A stretch of 64,000 nt of DNA, from contig SWDI01000002.1 of the NCBI GenBank assembly GCA_005116955.1, forward strand, positions 539,496-603,495, written 5' to 3'. Under the pieces are notes generated by a model. It was not told where the DNA came from. It ran no database searches and worked only from the letters and a program-made list of their open reading frames with translations. Below, one piece after another: positions 19,501 through 27,714 of the stretch. Each line of letters begins with the position of its first letter. Positions within the stretch are counted from its first letter, which is position 1. The DNA is from Nitrospira sp. (GTDB lineage: Bacteria; Nitrospirota; Nitrospiria; Nitrospirales; Nitrospiraceae). Made by a program: the position numbers and the translations under genes.

Positions 19501-20284
19501 TGTCGGGATGGTCGGGCCCCAGGAACCTTTCCTGTATCTTTAGGGCATGTTCATACAGCGGTTGAGCTTGAGCGTATTGCCCTTGCCTCACATGCAGATT
19601 GGCCAAGTTGTTCAGTAGTGCCGCTGTTTTAGGATGCTCAATCCCCAGGGTTTTTTCATAAATTGTTAACGCCCGTTGATATAGTGGCAAAGCCTGGGCG
19701 TACTGCCCTTGCTTCTTGTACAATATCGCCAGGTTATGAAGTCCCGTCGCCGTGAATGGGTGGTCAAGCCCCCACACCTTCTCTCGAATCGCAAGAGCAT
19801 GCCCAGCCAACGGAAGCGCCTCCTGATACCTGCCACTGCCATCAAGTTTTCTAGCCTGGCGATTGAGCGAAAAGGACTGTAGCCATGCAGCCCGGTCTTC
19901 AACGGTGAGGCTAGCCCATTTGTCCAGATTCTGAAGACGCTGACGAGCATCGATGCTCTGCCACCACCTTTCACCCTGATGCTGAGTCCTCACTGCAATA
20001 ATGAGTTCGGCTGCCTTGATCAACTTTGTAATGTCCTGCTCAGACTTCAGCTCACCACCCCCGATAAGTGAGTCAATTAGTTCTTCGAGCTTTTTCAACT
20101 CGACTTCAATTCCTGGTGAGAGAGCGGGAATGCTAGGGGCTCCGGTTGAGGAAGATAAAGAAGAGGCTTCCGATTCTGTAAATGGATTCGAGTCTGGTTC
20201 CTCTGATTGAGCCGGTGAGGTTCCGGCAAGAAACGCGGCCAACACACACACGAGACAAATAGAACAAAGACGGTCGCGGATCAT
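16529..20284 (-). CDS. Secreted TPR-CHAT (caspase-like) peptidase
   Basis: 1251 residues. A signal peptide (to ~27, GTSPAQS) is followed by nine complete 42-residue kinesin-light-chain type TPRs (pattern LNNLAxLYxxQGQYAQAxPLYxRALxIxEKxLGxEHPxTA) plus a tenth partial one, then a C-terminal CHAT domain. The CHAT dyad is present: His1036 in LATHG and Cys1129 in NLTACETG. CHAT proteins are caspase/separase-like cysteine peptidases. The TPR array presumably recognises the activator or substrate. Export to the periplasm distinguishes it from the cytosolic CRISPR-linked TPR-CHAT enzymes. Several repeats are nearly identical in DNA, suggesting recent repeat exchange. Confidence 0.9.
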   Translation of the reverse strand: MIRDRLCSICLVCVLAAFLAGTSPAQSEEPDSNPFTESEASSLSSSTGAPSIPALSPGIEVELKKLEELIDSLIGGGELKSEQDITKLIKAAELIIAVRTQHQGERWWQSIDARQRLQNLDKWASLTVEDRAAWLQSFSLNRQARKLDGSGRYQEALPLAGHALAIREKVWGLDHPFTATGLHNLAILYKKQGQYAQALPLYQRALTIYEKTLGIEHPKTAALLNNLANLHVRQGQYAQAQPLYEHALKIQERFLGPDHPDTAESLNNLAMLYRYQLQYVQAVPLAERALAVREKALGPDHSNTATSLHGLAALYKEQGQYAKALPLYQRALTIDEKTLGIEHPDTATLLNDLAELYRAQGQYAQALPLYQRALTIYENALGPDHPSTAALLNNFACLHRAQGQFVQAQPLAERALAIREQVLGAEHPDTTASLNNLAALYLEQGQYAQAQLLLERSLAINEKVRGLDHVQVATNLHNLAVLYEEQGAYAQARPLYERALAIYEKVQGSEHPSTAVILSGLAELYRVEGQYAQAKPLSERALAIYEKALGSEHPYTAIGLERLAGVILQNQPDEETAQLLLRASQAKWQYLTNTFPTLSTAAQQQFLVKSQLRTTPQFFWPLFTALPALDRAMGFQATLLSKQLVAEATRHESSALRQVLADAPPAWRTLWHQREDRKRQYAARALQALQDDPARPRRVAQQSAHNPISLRHLSEQIDQLDQQLRRDHPAYAAQAQLEQISVEQVQAALRPHDLLLEYVQFRSYDPQTKELTETLHYGVYVVRGDRSPIVALDLGEAAPIDRAIQQYHEGQRAVRDLVNSGEAPKLRVLQQSETTLAGLSSRIRTAIWQPLELHLRGVTRVYIAPDGQLSQLPFEVLAQQTKKNKTKQRWTYLVEEKELVYLNTGRDLARLAATTGVPTPAASASKQAVLIGNPDFYALPPDVARAIAALPASTPTVVAQHDPSGKPATLGLGETSPRLEVPRRWEDRPELGTLLHASNNQLTRHGWTVTTLERQQAVEEAVLRVQAPQLLQLATHGYRLDPAPDAQRWDNPLLRSMLLFSGVNQADPQQTVFYGVGQDLVSEAEAQQRGLSSEALQPARIEIGDGILTAYEVTGMNLQGTELVNLTACETGLGQVTSDGVMGLRQAFLLAGARALTMSMWEVPVEETTKQIQTFYQRWLGPEKHSKNNSKQKAKHPPVPTRYGAFHQTQLAALNTARANRKGVGHPFFWAGTIYLGDPGDLPTQARTLNQ

Positions 20285-20388
20285 CAGCGTTCCTCTATAG
20301 GGATATGAACTGGCTCAAAAAATGTCCGGCGATTGTACCCGACTCAGAACCGACAAAACCATTCCCCGTTTGCTCCTGATGCGCCTTT

Positions 20389-20889
20389 TCACAGACCCTC
20401 CAACGTGCGCTTCCTTCTCTTGCCTTGCCGGTCCCCGGCATGACAAAGAGCACGAACCTGGCGCGCGAGGTGTCGCAGCGCCGCCTCATAGTGGCTCCGC
20501 GCAAAGAGAAAGGGCCCGATTCCTGGATGCGGCCAGGCCTCTCCACGGCCCGAACGCAGCCCGACTTTGGTGATGAAGGAAGACCATCTGATCACCTTCT
20601 CCCCGACCGTGACCTGTGTGGCAATCCATGACGAATCGCCGGTCTCTCCAATCGGCTCGCGCAGGAGCAGCACCCACCGGTCGGCCTGGCGTGCTGCGCA
20701 TCCGAGCCAATAGTCGGGAACCGGCTGGACGGAACGGACCGGTAGAAACCGATGCCGGTACAAGCTCTGCGCAGGCACATCACCCCACTCGTCAGACAGG
20801 ATCTGCGTGAGGGCTCGGCCATTGATCCAGATACAACAAGCCGCGTGGATACCTGCCACATCACCAATGTCAAAAGGAATTCGATCCAT
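20389..20889 (-). CDS. Hypothetical protein, end of the DUF2167/J-domain cluster
   Basis: 166 residues from ATG 20889, with AGGAA 11 nt upstream. It starts 15 nt after the stop of the J-domain gene, so it is co-transcribed. No signal peptide or membrane segment. It is rich in Trp and Arg (SLYRHRFLPVRSV, GCAARQADRWVLLLREPIG) and ends in a basic tail. No known family. Confidence 0.65.
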   Translation of the reverse strand: MDRIPFDIGDVAGIHAACCIWINGRALTQILSDEWGDVPAQSLYRHRFLPVRSVQPVPDYWLGCAARQADRWVLLLREPIGETGDSSWIATQVTVGEKVIRWSSFITKVGLRSGRGEAWPHPGIGPFLFARSHYEAALRHLARQVRALCHAGDRQGKRRKRTLEGL

Positions 20890-20903
20890 CGGCCCGCTGG
20901 TTC

Positions 20904-21308
20904 CTATGGACTCGTGGCTTTGAACCGCTTCGCTTCTTCATAGGCCGCATTCAGACGCTGGCATCGCTCGACTGCCAGCTGGCGCAGCTCCGCGGCCATC
21001 CCTTCGAGGCGATCGGGGTGGTATTGCTGAATCTTTTTGCGATACTCCGACCGAACCTGCTCCCATGAGGCCGAGGGTGCAACGCCCAGCACCTGAAACC
21101 AGCTCTCCTGCCCTGGACGGCAATTGGCCTGCTGCGCCCGTGAATCGTCTTCTTCCTGCCGATTCGACTGGCTCCCCGATTCCCCCTCGGACTCATGCCG
21201 CACAGACTCCTCATGTCGTGCTTGGCGATTGCTCAACCATGAGACCACTCCATAGCCGACCAGCGCACAGGTGATAATGACAAACCATTCCACGCCGCTC
21301 ATGTCCAT
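20904..21308 (-). CDS. Membrane-anchored J-domain protein
   Basis: 134 residues. The start lies at ATG 21308 or 21302; the latter overlaps the upstream TGA as ATGA, suggesting translational coupling. A membrane helix (~8-25) is followed by an acidic, Ser/Glu/Gln-rich linker and a C-terminal J domain (~68-130) with the HPD motif at 97-99 (YRKKIQQYHPDRLEGM). J domains stimulate the ATPase of DnaK/Hsp70, here at the inner face of the membrane, like DjlA-type proteins. There is no zinc finger or substrate domain; a divergent neighbour (23339) has a DnaJ-like zinc finger. Confidence 0.85.
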   Translation of the reverse strand: MDMSGVEWFVIITCALVGYGVVSWLSNRQARHEESVRHESEGESGSQSNRQEEDDSRAQQANCRPGQESWFQVLGVAPSASWEQVRSEYRKKIQQYHPDRLEGMAAELRQLAVERCQRLNAAYEEAKRFKATSP

Positions 21309-22066
21309 GACCGCAGGCGCGCACGATAGGCACGCGCTCCCGCCTCCTCCGTTACATCCTGATCTTCCTGAACTGACGTATCCCAGCGAGCGGTCGCTCG
21401 GGCGACAAGCTCTTTGAAATTGCTCCTCGGCTGAAGATGCCTCGCCAACTCCACACCATCCACTTGGAAACCAGAGCGGATCGAGACCCTCTTGAGCAGA
21501 CTGGCCGCATAGGGCGGGCAGATCAGGGCTTCGGTCACCATGCCAAGCACCGTCGCCATGGACAATTGAAGCCACTCCCGACTGGACCATAGAGCGAACG
21601 CACTGACTCCCACCAACGTGACATGGATCGGCAGGGCAATCAGGATTGCCGTGGGGAGTCCACGCTGGGCCGTGAGCATTGGTCCCAACACAAAGAGGGT
21701 GAGAGCCAAGATCGTACTGACCGCTCGAAGCACCGTCGCCTGCCGCCGGAAAACGAGTAAGTCCCGGTGAGCCATTCGTAGGGCCCTCCGTTCCGACTTA
21801 GGAGCGGCTCCCTCACCTGTCGCCAGGCCTTCCCCCCAGGGCAAGAGAAACCCGCCCCACCAGGGTCTCAGCGGGTCGAGGAGGTACAGATCCTTTCCCC
21901 TGAGCGTAAACGGAACGATGTGGAGTTGAAACTGCCAAGTCCGAGTTCGCTCCTCGCAGAGCAACCGGCTGGGCTCCACCAACTTGAGATGATCGAGCAG
22001 ATAGAGCGCCGCGCACAGCAACCAGATCGTATAGTCGAATGCCACGAGATGATCCCAGAGTGCCAT
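21299..22066 (-). CDS. Multi-pass membrane protein of the J-domain cluster
   Basis: 255 residues from ATG 22066, with GGAAGG 7-8 nt upstream; it overlaps the end of the DUF2167 gene by a few bases. Hydrophobic helices are visible near residues 10-25, 115-140, 145-165 and 170-190. They are separated by a cytosolic-looking segment with HIVPFTLRGKDLYLLDPLRPW. No enzymatic motif. The tight overlaps on both sides place it in one operon with DUF2167 and the J-domain protein. Confidence 0.75.
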   Translation of the reverse strand: MALWDHLVAFDYTIWLLCAALYLLDHLKLVEPSRLLCEERTRTWQFQLHIVPFTLRGKDLYLLDPLRPWWGGFLLPWGEGLATGEGAAPKSERRALRMAHRDLLVFRRQATVLRAVSTILALTLFVLGPMLTAQRGLPTAILIALPIHVTLVGVSAFALWSSREWLQLSMATVLGMVTEALICPPYAASLLKRVSIRSGFQVDGVELARHLQPRSNFKELVARATARWDTSVQEDQDVTEEAGARAYRARLRSWT

Positions 22067-22067
22067 G

Positions 22068-22952
22068 TTAGGCCTTCCTGCTGAAGAGTTTTCGCACGAG
22101 CCCACCCAACACCCCGAGCCCCGCGACAGCCGCGACACCGAGCACCTTGAACAGCGCCTTGCCTGCTCCGCTTTTGGCCACGGCCGCCGCAGCTCCCCCG
22201 GCTATGAGCGCCGCGAGCCCGTATTCCGCAACCTTGTCCCCCTGGCGAAACTCCGTGTACCGTTCGCCCGCCGTGAAGGAAAACCCTCGCAGCACCTTCT
22301 TGAATTCCGCCGCGTGGCGATCGAGCGCTGCCGGCTGAGAGACCAGCGTGGCAGCCATGACCCCCCGGCGCCCCAACAGCCGCGTGGTGAAGTTCGCCAC
22401 CTCCCTCGACTCCCCTTCGGGCTGCAGGCGCGTCCCCCACTCCAAGTGTTTGGTCTGGACATCGTACCGTGGTGGAATAAACCAGCCGACCAGGGTCAGT
22501 CCCGGGAAGCCGCGCTCTTTCCGCTCCTGATTGCCCACCCGGTTGCCTTCTTGTAATTGTTCCAACAGCGCATCCGGGTCGAGCGTTTCATCGTCTTTGA
22601 CATACCCACTGGCGTTGAACTGGAACACCGCGAACCAACTGAAGTCCTTCTTCGCCAAGGTCACGGCGCCGGCCTGGGGGAGATTGCCGGTCAGTTCGAG
22701 GAAGCGTTGCGTCCCCAACGATTCCAAAAACATGTAGTCCTCGCTGAAGTTCAGAGTTGCCACCCCCGCCAACTGTCCCTTGTCCGGTCCCATCATCCAG
22801 GGCAGTGCCTGAACCTGCTCCATCTCATCGCGTTCCTCCTCGGCCTGGGCCAGATCCCACGGCCCCCAGACAAGTCCCAATAGGAGGAACAGGGTCATCC
22901 ATCCCCGCAACACCCAGTCTCGTGTTCGCTCTTGTTGACATCGCTTCGTCAT
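22068..22952 (-). CDS. DUF2167 membrane-anchored protein
   Basis: 294 residues from ATG 22952 (AAGGAG 7 nt upstream; an ATG two codons earlier is possible). Signal/anchor (~15-35), then the family's hallmark pieces: FSWFAVFQFNASGYVKDDE, DPDALLEQLQEGNRVGNQERKERGFPG, VGWFIPPRYDVQTKHLEWG. A Gly/Ala-rich C-terminal membrane helix precedes a basic tail (KLFSRKA). DUF2167 proteins are widespread envelope proteins without an established function. First gene of the operon 22952-20389. Confidence 0.88.
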   Translation of the reverse strand: MTKRCQQERTRDWVLRGWMTLFLLLGLVWGPWDLAQAEEERDEMEQVQALPWMMGPDKGQLAGVATLNFSEDYMFLESLGTQRFLELTGNLPQAGAVTLAKKDFSWFAVFQFNASGYVKDDETLDPDALLEQLQEGNRVGNQERKERGFPGLTLVGWFIPPRYDVQTKHLEWGTRLQPEGESREVANFTTRLLGRRGVMAATLVSQPAALDRHAAEFKKVLRGFSFTAGERYTEFRQGDKVAEYGLAALIAGGAAAAVAKSGAGKALFKVLGVAAVAGLGVLGGLVRKLFSRKA

Positions 22953-23338
22953 CGTCATGCTCCTTGTTGAATATAGTTCCGATTCGTTGAACCAGGTTCC
23001 GATACCAATCGACCCACAGCCCTCGACCCTGCGCATCCGACCCCAAGGCCGATCGCAAGTCACCAACTTTGACTCTTTGTCGTGGAACGTGTCTGTGAGT
23101 TAAGTGAGGGAGGGACAATTTCTTCGAAGAGCGTGGTGGAACTACATACGGGTCATGCGGCCCTCAATTTCCCAGCCTGTATCGCAATGGAAGCCTAAAT
23201 CCCACTACGTAATTGACAACATTTCTTGCACCTCTGTACAACTCACGCCTGATTGAAAATGGGAACATAGGATGGCTTCAGAACCTGGACGTTCTAGATG
23301 CGTGATTCCACAATGGACATCGACAACGGAGGGCACAG
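22953..23338. other. Divergent intergenic region
   Basis: About 390 bp between the DUF2167 operon and the zinc-finger membrane protein. No gene or structured RNA is recognisable. It should hold the promoters of both transcripts. Confidence 0.5.
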
Positions 23339-23803
23339 ATGGACCAGAAATCTTGTACCGCATGCGCCGGTATGGGGCGCGCTATAGTCGCTCGTGGCTC
23401 TGGAATGGATTGGGACACTGGAAGTATCTGTGTGACATGCGGCGGCACAGGCACTGTCACTGACTATGATGCAATCAGACGGAGAGAAAGAGAGAGGGAA
23501 AGAGAGGAATCACGCAGACAGGAAGAAGCAAAGAAAGCCGCAAAAGCCACCAAAGCGGCAGCGTCCAATGCAAGCGCGAACCAACGATCTTCCTCGACAA
23601 CGCAGGACTGGAGTTGGCTGGCCGCGATAGTCACCTTTATTGCCGGCGTTGTCGTTGCAAAAGAGCAGCTCAAAGTGGAGGGTTGGCCGAGTATTGTCAT
23701 GTCAGGGGTCGTTGCCCTGATCGCAGGACGATACTACAAACCAATTATCGGGATTGCAGTCTTGGGAGGCTTAGTTTGGTTTTTTCTCGTTAGGCCTCAC
23801 TGA
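23339..23803 (+). CDS. Membrane protein with a DnaJ-type zinc finger
   Basis: 154 residues, GGAGGG 5 nt before the ATG. Two CxxCxG motifs (CTACAGMG at Cys6/Cys9 and CVTCGGTG at Cys31/Cys34) would form one zinc site like those of the DnaJ central domain. A long Arg/Glu coiled coil with an Ala/Lys-rich continuation follows (~42-85). Hydrophobic segments at ~92-107, ~115-130 and ~135-150 anchor it in the membrane. It is transcribed divergently from the operon that contains a membrane J domain without a zinc finger, so the two could complement each other (inference). Confidence 0.78.
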   Translation: MDQKSCTACAGMGRAIVARGSGMDWDTGSICVTCGGTGTVTDYDAIRRREREREREESRRQEEAKKAAKATKAAASNASANQRSSSTTQDWSWLAAIVTFIAGVVVAKEQLKVEGWPSIVMSGVVALIAGRYYKPIIGIAVLGGLVWFFLVRPH

Positions 23804-23919
23804 TGACAGTAATTCCCCAAAGAACTTTATCATGTATGCCGTGTCCATTCTCCTGGTCCAGGAAGTGGCTGAACAATTGTCACTCATAACTGGGTGCTTA
23901 ATTATGGAGTATCAGAAAG

Positions 23920-26541
23920 ATGGTAACACTCTTTAAGGTCGCTCCCCTCATAGTGTTGGTGCCAACTCTATTAGTTGGCCTACTTGGTTGCCCAGGTCTT
24001 GTTGGACAATATGAGCGAGCACTTGATCGGGCACATCGCCAAGCACGTGACATAGTCAAACTTGGTAAATACCCTAGTGACCAAGCCGACTCAGGAATCA
24101 CCAAGAAGCCATCGAGTACAGATCATCCAGTTACACAGGAAAAAGCACCAATTGTACTACCCCCTCCTTCGAGAAGCCGAAATGCCACAGTGGCTATTAC
24201 TACCAAATGTGAGACTGTCCTTAATTGGCTAGGTCAGCTGGAACGGGAATACCCACGTGAGTACGAAGAGAATGTCGGGAATAGGCCCGGCAATCGGGGA
24301 AAGGGATGGGCTGAATATAAATATGCGAACCTTTTCCGAGACAAGTACTTTGTCCCTGTTTTCGGAATTCCATACGGTCAACTAGATGACGCAACAAGGT
24401 CATCTTTCTACACGCATGTGACGAGCTATGGAACAGGTCAATGCGGATCCGAAAGTGAATACGAAGAGAAGCTACGCCCCTACCAAGACGTTCTATCAAC
24501 TGCCTTCTCTCCTGAACAAACATCTTATGCGCACCTTGCTAAAGTCATCGCGGCTATTAACGGCCAAGAGAACCAAATGAACGAAACTTTAAAACAGGTT
24601 GATCAATTCTCCGCAACAGATGGAAACCTCGCGCAACTACTTGCCGAGCTACTGCATCCTAGTAATCCAGGAACAGAACAACCCATTCTTCGAGCGGGGA
24701 GCTTATCTTTATGGCCAAGTGAAATTAGTTCCTTCCGCGAGGCGGTTAAGGGGAAGGCACAAGCAATAGCCTCCGAATTACTCCGAACTGTATCGGAGCA
24801 AGCACAGGCGCTAGCCCCATCCTTGGCTAATGCATACAAGATCAAGGATAACCTATCGCCCAAAGCTAACCTGTATGTCAGCGTACTAGACCATTCCAGC
24901 CAGGCACGAGGCCAGCAGAACGCGATGAAGCAACAACTCGACTCCTTCATCGGTCAGGCTCTTGAAGAAGAGAAGAAGAAATTAGCCTCAATCCCAAATA
25001 CATGGGGTGGACTCGATGAAAGCCTGAAGTGGTATACGCGGTTTCAAGGAGATTTTGAAGGCTTTGGCGACTCTTTGGCAGTGCAAACAGCTCAGGATGA
25101 TTTCAACAAGAAACGTCAAATCCTTTTCCAATCTGTCAAGTCTGAATTTCAAGCGAGACTTACTGCTCTCACCCCACCAACCCCTGACAATATGGCAAAG
25201 GCCAAGAACCTGCTGCAATCAATATTCCCGCTTCCACACGATCGAGAATTACCTGCTTATAACGAATATCAGACCAAATATTTCTCGATAATTGCATCTG
25301 AGTACCTCAAACGATTGCGCGCTATCCCCAAGGATCTATCTGGTGCGGCTAAACTTAATGAATGGAAAATCGCCTTTAAAAAGGAGAGTTCGGATTTCCA
25401 AAATCTTGAGTTGGTCCAATCAACGGAAAAAGAATGGGATACAAAACGAACACTAGTATTGAAAACATTGAGAGCAGAGTTTATCAAGAAGCAACAGCTA
25501 TTTGGAGTCGACCGGAACGGGCTCAAGCAGGCTACGATACTGCTGGATTCGTTGTTCCCATTCCCTGCTGATCACGACCTTCCAATGTTTAAAGATTATG
25601 AGCAGATTGTTCTCAAACATCCCGCTGCGTCGGGACAGAAGCCGTTGTCTTGGTACGACAATCCCCCTTCTCCACTTCTTGTCTCCGGGCTCAATGAATT
25701 TAGGGTGTCCGTGAATGCGGGCCTGGTGGGAGCCGAAAAGTCGCTCCTCGCCATACACAGCGGAACCTTTTGGGTTTTTCGTGAATTGGGCGACCACGAG
25801 CGTCATCAGTATTTCACCGAGTTTTATGTTCAACATATGATTTATGGTTTTATCGCTGCATACAGTGAGCAATGTGCTAACTTTCTTCCTCCAGATGCAA
25901 AGACCTTTCAGCATATAAAGACGATCTACGTGGGAAGCACAAGGGCAGGCAATAGGGAGACAAACTACTATAAGGATGTGCCAGGACTTCTCGTCAAAAT
26001 GCGTCCTCAATACCACGAGTTATACTCGCAAGAAGTTTCCCGAACCGGGCATGACGTGGCAAGTAAGGGCCTTCCGGATAGAATGCAAATACCAGCTGCA
26101 TTGATCACCCAAAATGGATGCCAAAGTGAAGCCCTCCGTCGATTTGAAGACAATCTCGTCTTGCTTGCGACTAAAGGCTATTCGCCGGTTGAAGCCTTAG
26201 ATGTTTTTAACCCCAAGGAAAGAGCGCTCCCTCAATTGATTGCCTATGCCGATCGGCTCAATCTGGCACATACAGATATCACTCAGGCCATGATGAACGG
26301 CCAATTCAATCCAAACTTTCATGACGTCACTAGGGCATATCTTGAAATAGACCTCAATTCCTGGGTAAACCGCTTTGGGAAAATGCCCGAGCAGTACTTG
26401 CGTGACAATCGAACTCCTTTTGATTACTTCAGACCCAAGGATGCAATAACAGACTATAATCCATCGTACCCTAGAGTAAAATATGAGCAGTTACGGCAAC
26501 AATTTCTCTCGCGTCACCCGGAGCGATATTTCCAGCACTGA
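23920..26541 (+). CDS. Large lipoprotein of the island family (paralogue C) with internal repeats
   Basis: 873 residues; ribosome site GGAG 10 nt upstream. Lipobox LVGLLGC, lipidation at Cys24. Residues ~95-290 match paralogue B (CETVLNWLGQLEREYP, NLFRDKYFVPVFGIPYGQL, LSLWPSEISSFREAV). Residues ~360-600 contain two and a half copies of a ~105-residue unit: W/F-rich helix, VQxxxxxFxxKRxxLxxxxKxEF, LLxSxFPxPxDxxLP. The part around 640-760 matches paralogue A (FYVQHMI, CANFLPPDA). Codon use is more AT-rich than in its neighbours. A MITE-like relic starts right after the stop, and the C-terminus may have been altered by it. Confidence 0.82.
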   Translation: MVTLFKVAPLIVLVPTLLVGLLGCPGLVGQYERALDRAHRQARDIVKLGKYPSDQADSGITKKPSSTDHPVTQEKAPIVLPPPSRSRNATVAITTKCETVLNWLGQLEREYPREYEENVGNRPGNRGKGWAEYKYANLFRDKYFVPVFGIPYGQLDDATRSSFYTHVTSYGTGQCGSESEYEEKLRPYQDVLSTAFSPEQTSYAHLAKVIAAINGQENQMNETLKQVDQFSATDGNLAQLLAELLHPSNPGTEQPILRAGSLSLWPSEISSFREAVKGKAQAIASELLRTVSEQAQALAPSLANAYKIKDNLSPKANLYVSVLDHSSQARGQQNAMKQQLDSFIGQALEEEKKKLASIPNTWGGLDESLKWYTRFQGDFEGFGDSLAVQTAQDDFNKKRQILFQSVKSEFQARLTALTPPTPDNMAKAKNLLQSIFPLPHDRELPAYNEYQTKYFSIIASEYLKRLRAIPKDLSGAAKLNEWKIAFKKESSDFQNLELVQSTEKEWDTKRTLVLKTLRAEFIKKQQLFGVDRNGLKQATILLDSLFPFPADHDLPMFKDYEQIVLKHPAASGQKPLSWYDNPPSPLLVSGLNEFRVSVNAGLVGAEKSLLAIHSGTFWVFRELGDHERHQYFTEFYVQHMIYGFIAAYSEQCANFLPPDAKTFQHIKTIYVGSTRAGNRETNYYKDVPGLLVKMRPQYHELYSQEVSRTGHDVASKGLPDRMQIPAALITQNGCQSEALRRFEDNLVLLATKGYSPVEALDVFNPKERALPQLIAYADRLNLAHTDITQAMMNGQFNPNFHDVTRAYLEIDLNSWVNRFGKMPEQYLRDNRTPFDYFRPKDAITDYNPSYPRVKYEQLRQQFLSRHPERYFQH

Positions 26542-26542
26542 A

Positions 26543-26640
26543 AAGAGAGGTGGCTCCGGTTGGTTGGACAGTTTTTACCAGTTCATAAGTGGCGCCTGGC
26601 GGATTGCTGACTACGCAGTGGTCTGCGGTGTCGTCAGATC
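26543..26640 (+). mobile_element. Partial copy of a small MITE-like IS relic
   Basis: About 92 bp, GTGGCTCCGGTTGG ... GACTACGCAGTGGTCTGC ... GTCGTCAGAT, repeat the end of the element at 31556-31750 in inverse orientation. The copy stops at ~26640, where the two sequences diverge. It starts within 10 bp of the stop codon of the 23920 gene. Confidence 0.75.
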
Positions 26641-26700
26641 TCAAAACATTGGGGGATTCAACAGGCTATTGCTGAAAACTCCGAATAAATCAGACCTTCC

Positions 26701-26958
26701 CTAATAGCCCTGGTCAGTCGTCTGACCATCCAGTCCCTGATGCGGTCTGGTTTGGCTGTCAAACATCAGATAGCGCTCCAGCCCCTGATATGCAGCACTG
26801 ATGATGATCCCGCAGCATGCGACGCCCGAGAATGGATACTGCGAATACAACTCATCAATCCGACGCATGAGCGCCAGCGCCGTCCCGGAGACCGGCTTCG
26901 GTTGGTAGTACGCTGTTGAACAAGCCCGCTGTAGCAAACAACTATCACCCCGTTCATT
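26701..26958 (-). pseudogene. IS3-family transposase (OrfB) relic with internal deletion
   Basis: The frame reads ERGDSCLLQRACSTAYYQPKPVSG, ALALMRRIDELYSQYPFSGV, then jumps to GLERYLMFDSQTRPHQGLDG and a stop. The first part is the N-terminal HTH-like region of IS3-group OrfB, and the last part is the C-terminal end of the same protein. The whole DDE catalytic core between them is missing. A stop lies just upstream (26959-26961). A dead remnant. Confidence 0.85.
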
Positions 26959-27282
26959 TTACTGTAACGCCTTCAAGTAGTTTTGGCCTTTTCTGGCCCT
27001 GACAGCAACCTGACATTCATCGCGATACATCACATCCACAGACCGTTCCTTCACACGAATAACGCGGTACTGTTGCCCTGTCTTCTGGCAAGCAGCAACA
27101 GTAGCACGCCCGTATCTCCTCCATCCCTCTTCCGTAAAATAGAACCGGCAGTTTTTATAGAGCTGACGCCTTGGAGAATTCAGCATATTCCACGCCCGTA
27201 TCACCTCCGACGGGCTACAGGCCATCAGTCCAGACTTTCCGAGCTCAGAATTCTGATTGATCAGTTCAATTCGTCTCAACAT
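26959..27282 (-). CDS. Small hypothetical protein
   Basis: 107 residues from ATG 27282; no clear ribosome site. The sequence is basic and reads like a folded domain: SPSEVIRAWNMLNSPRRQLYK, FYFTEEGWRRYGRATVAACQK, YRVIRVKERSVDVMYRDECQVAVR. No membrane or signal segment. It lies head-on between IS relics and may be a passenger or a remnant. I do not recognise the family. Confidence 0.5.
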   Translation of the reverse strand: MLRRIELINQNSELGKSGLMACSPSEVIRAWNMLNSPRRQLYKNCRFYFTEEGWRRYGRATVAACQKTGQQYRVIRVKERSVDVMYRDECQVAVRARKGQNYLKALQ

Positions 27283-27714
27283 GGGCGCACCAACTGGCCT
27301 TTCAGCGCAGAGGATAAAGTAATGACTCGTCTATCTTCAAGGCATCGTACCGGAGGCTCCCCGCCGTATATCATGTTGCCTCGATCAGCAGGTTCGATCC
27401 CAAAGAGTGATCGATAATCATTTGAGGTTCACTTCTTTGTAATAGCACTAGTTCGACACGGTACAGGTCTACTTTGTATTGAATGCTCACACCTCGATCA
27501 CGTGATCGCCCGGACCACGCGTGTTCTCCGGTCAATCACACCCGATTTCTGTAGGACAGAATCTCGTCACCCTCTCTTTCACAACCATCGAGAGACCAGC
27601 CGATGCTCCTCCTGTGTTGTCTCAGATCGGAAGGAGTTTTCGCTGTCAGTTGGAGCCATTCTGTCCGTCCTTTGGCTCGCGCAGATCTCATGTACATCCA
27701 CCTTGCGGATGAGA
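27283..27714. other. Gap without recognisable gene
   Basis: About 430 bp between the 26959 gene and the hairpin behind the Hint gene. Only short overlapping frames on both strands; none has a ribosome site or a recognisable product. Confidence 0.4.

Noticed and set aside
18590..19860. Regularly spaced repeats resembling a CRISPR array
   Set aside because: They are 126-bp in-frame coding units of the TPR region. No array of short identical direct repeats with unique spacers is present in the window.
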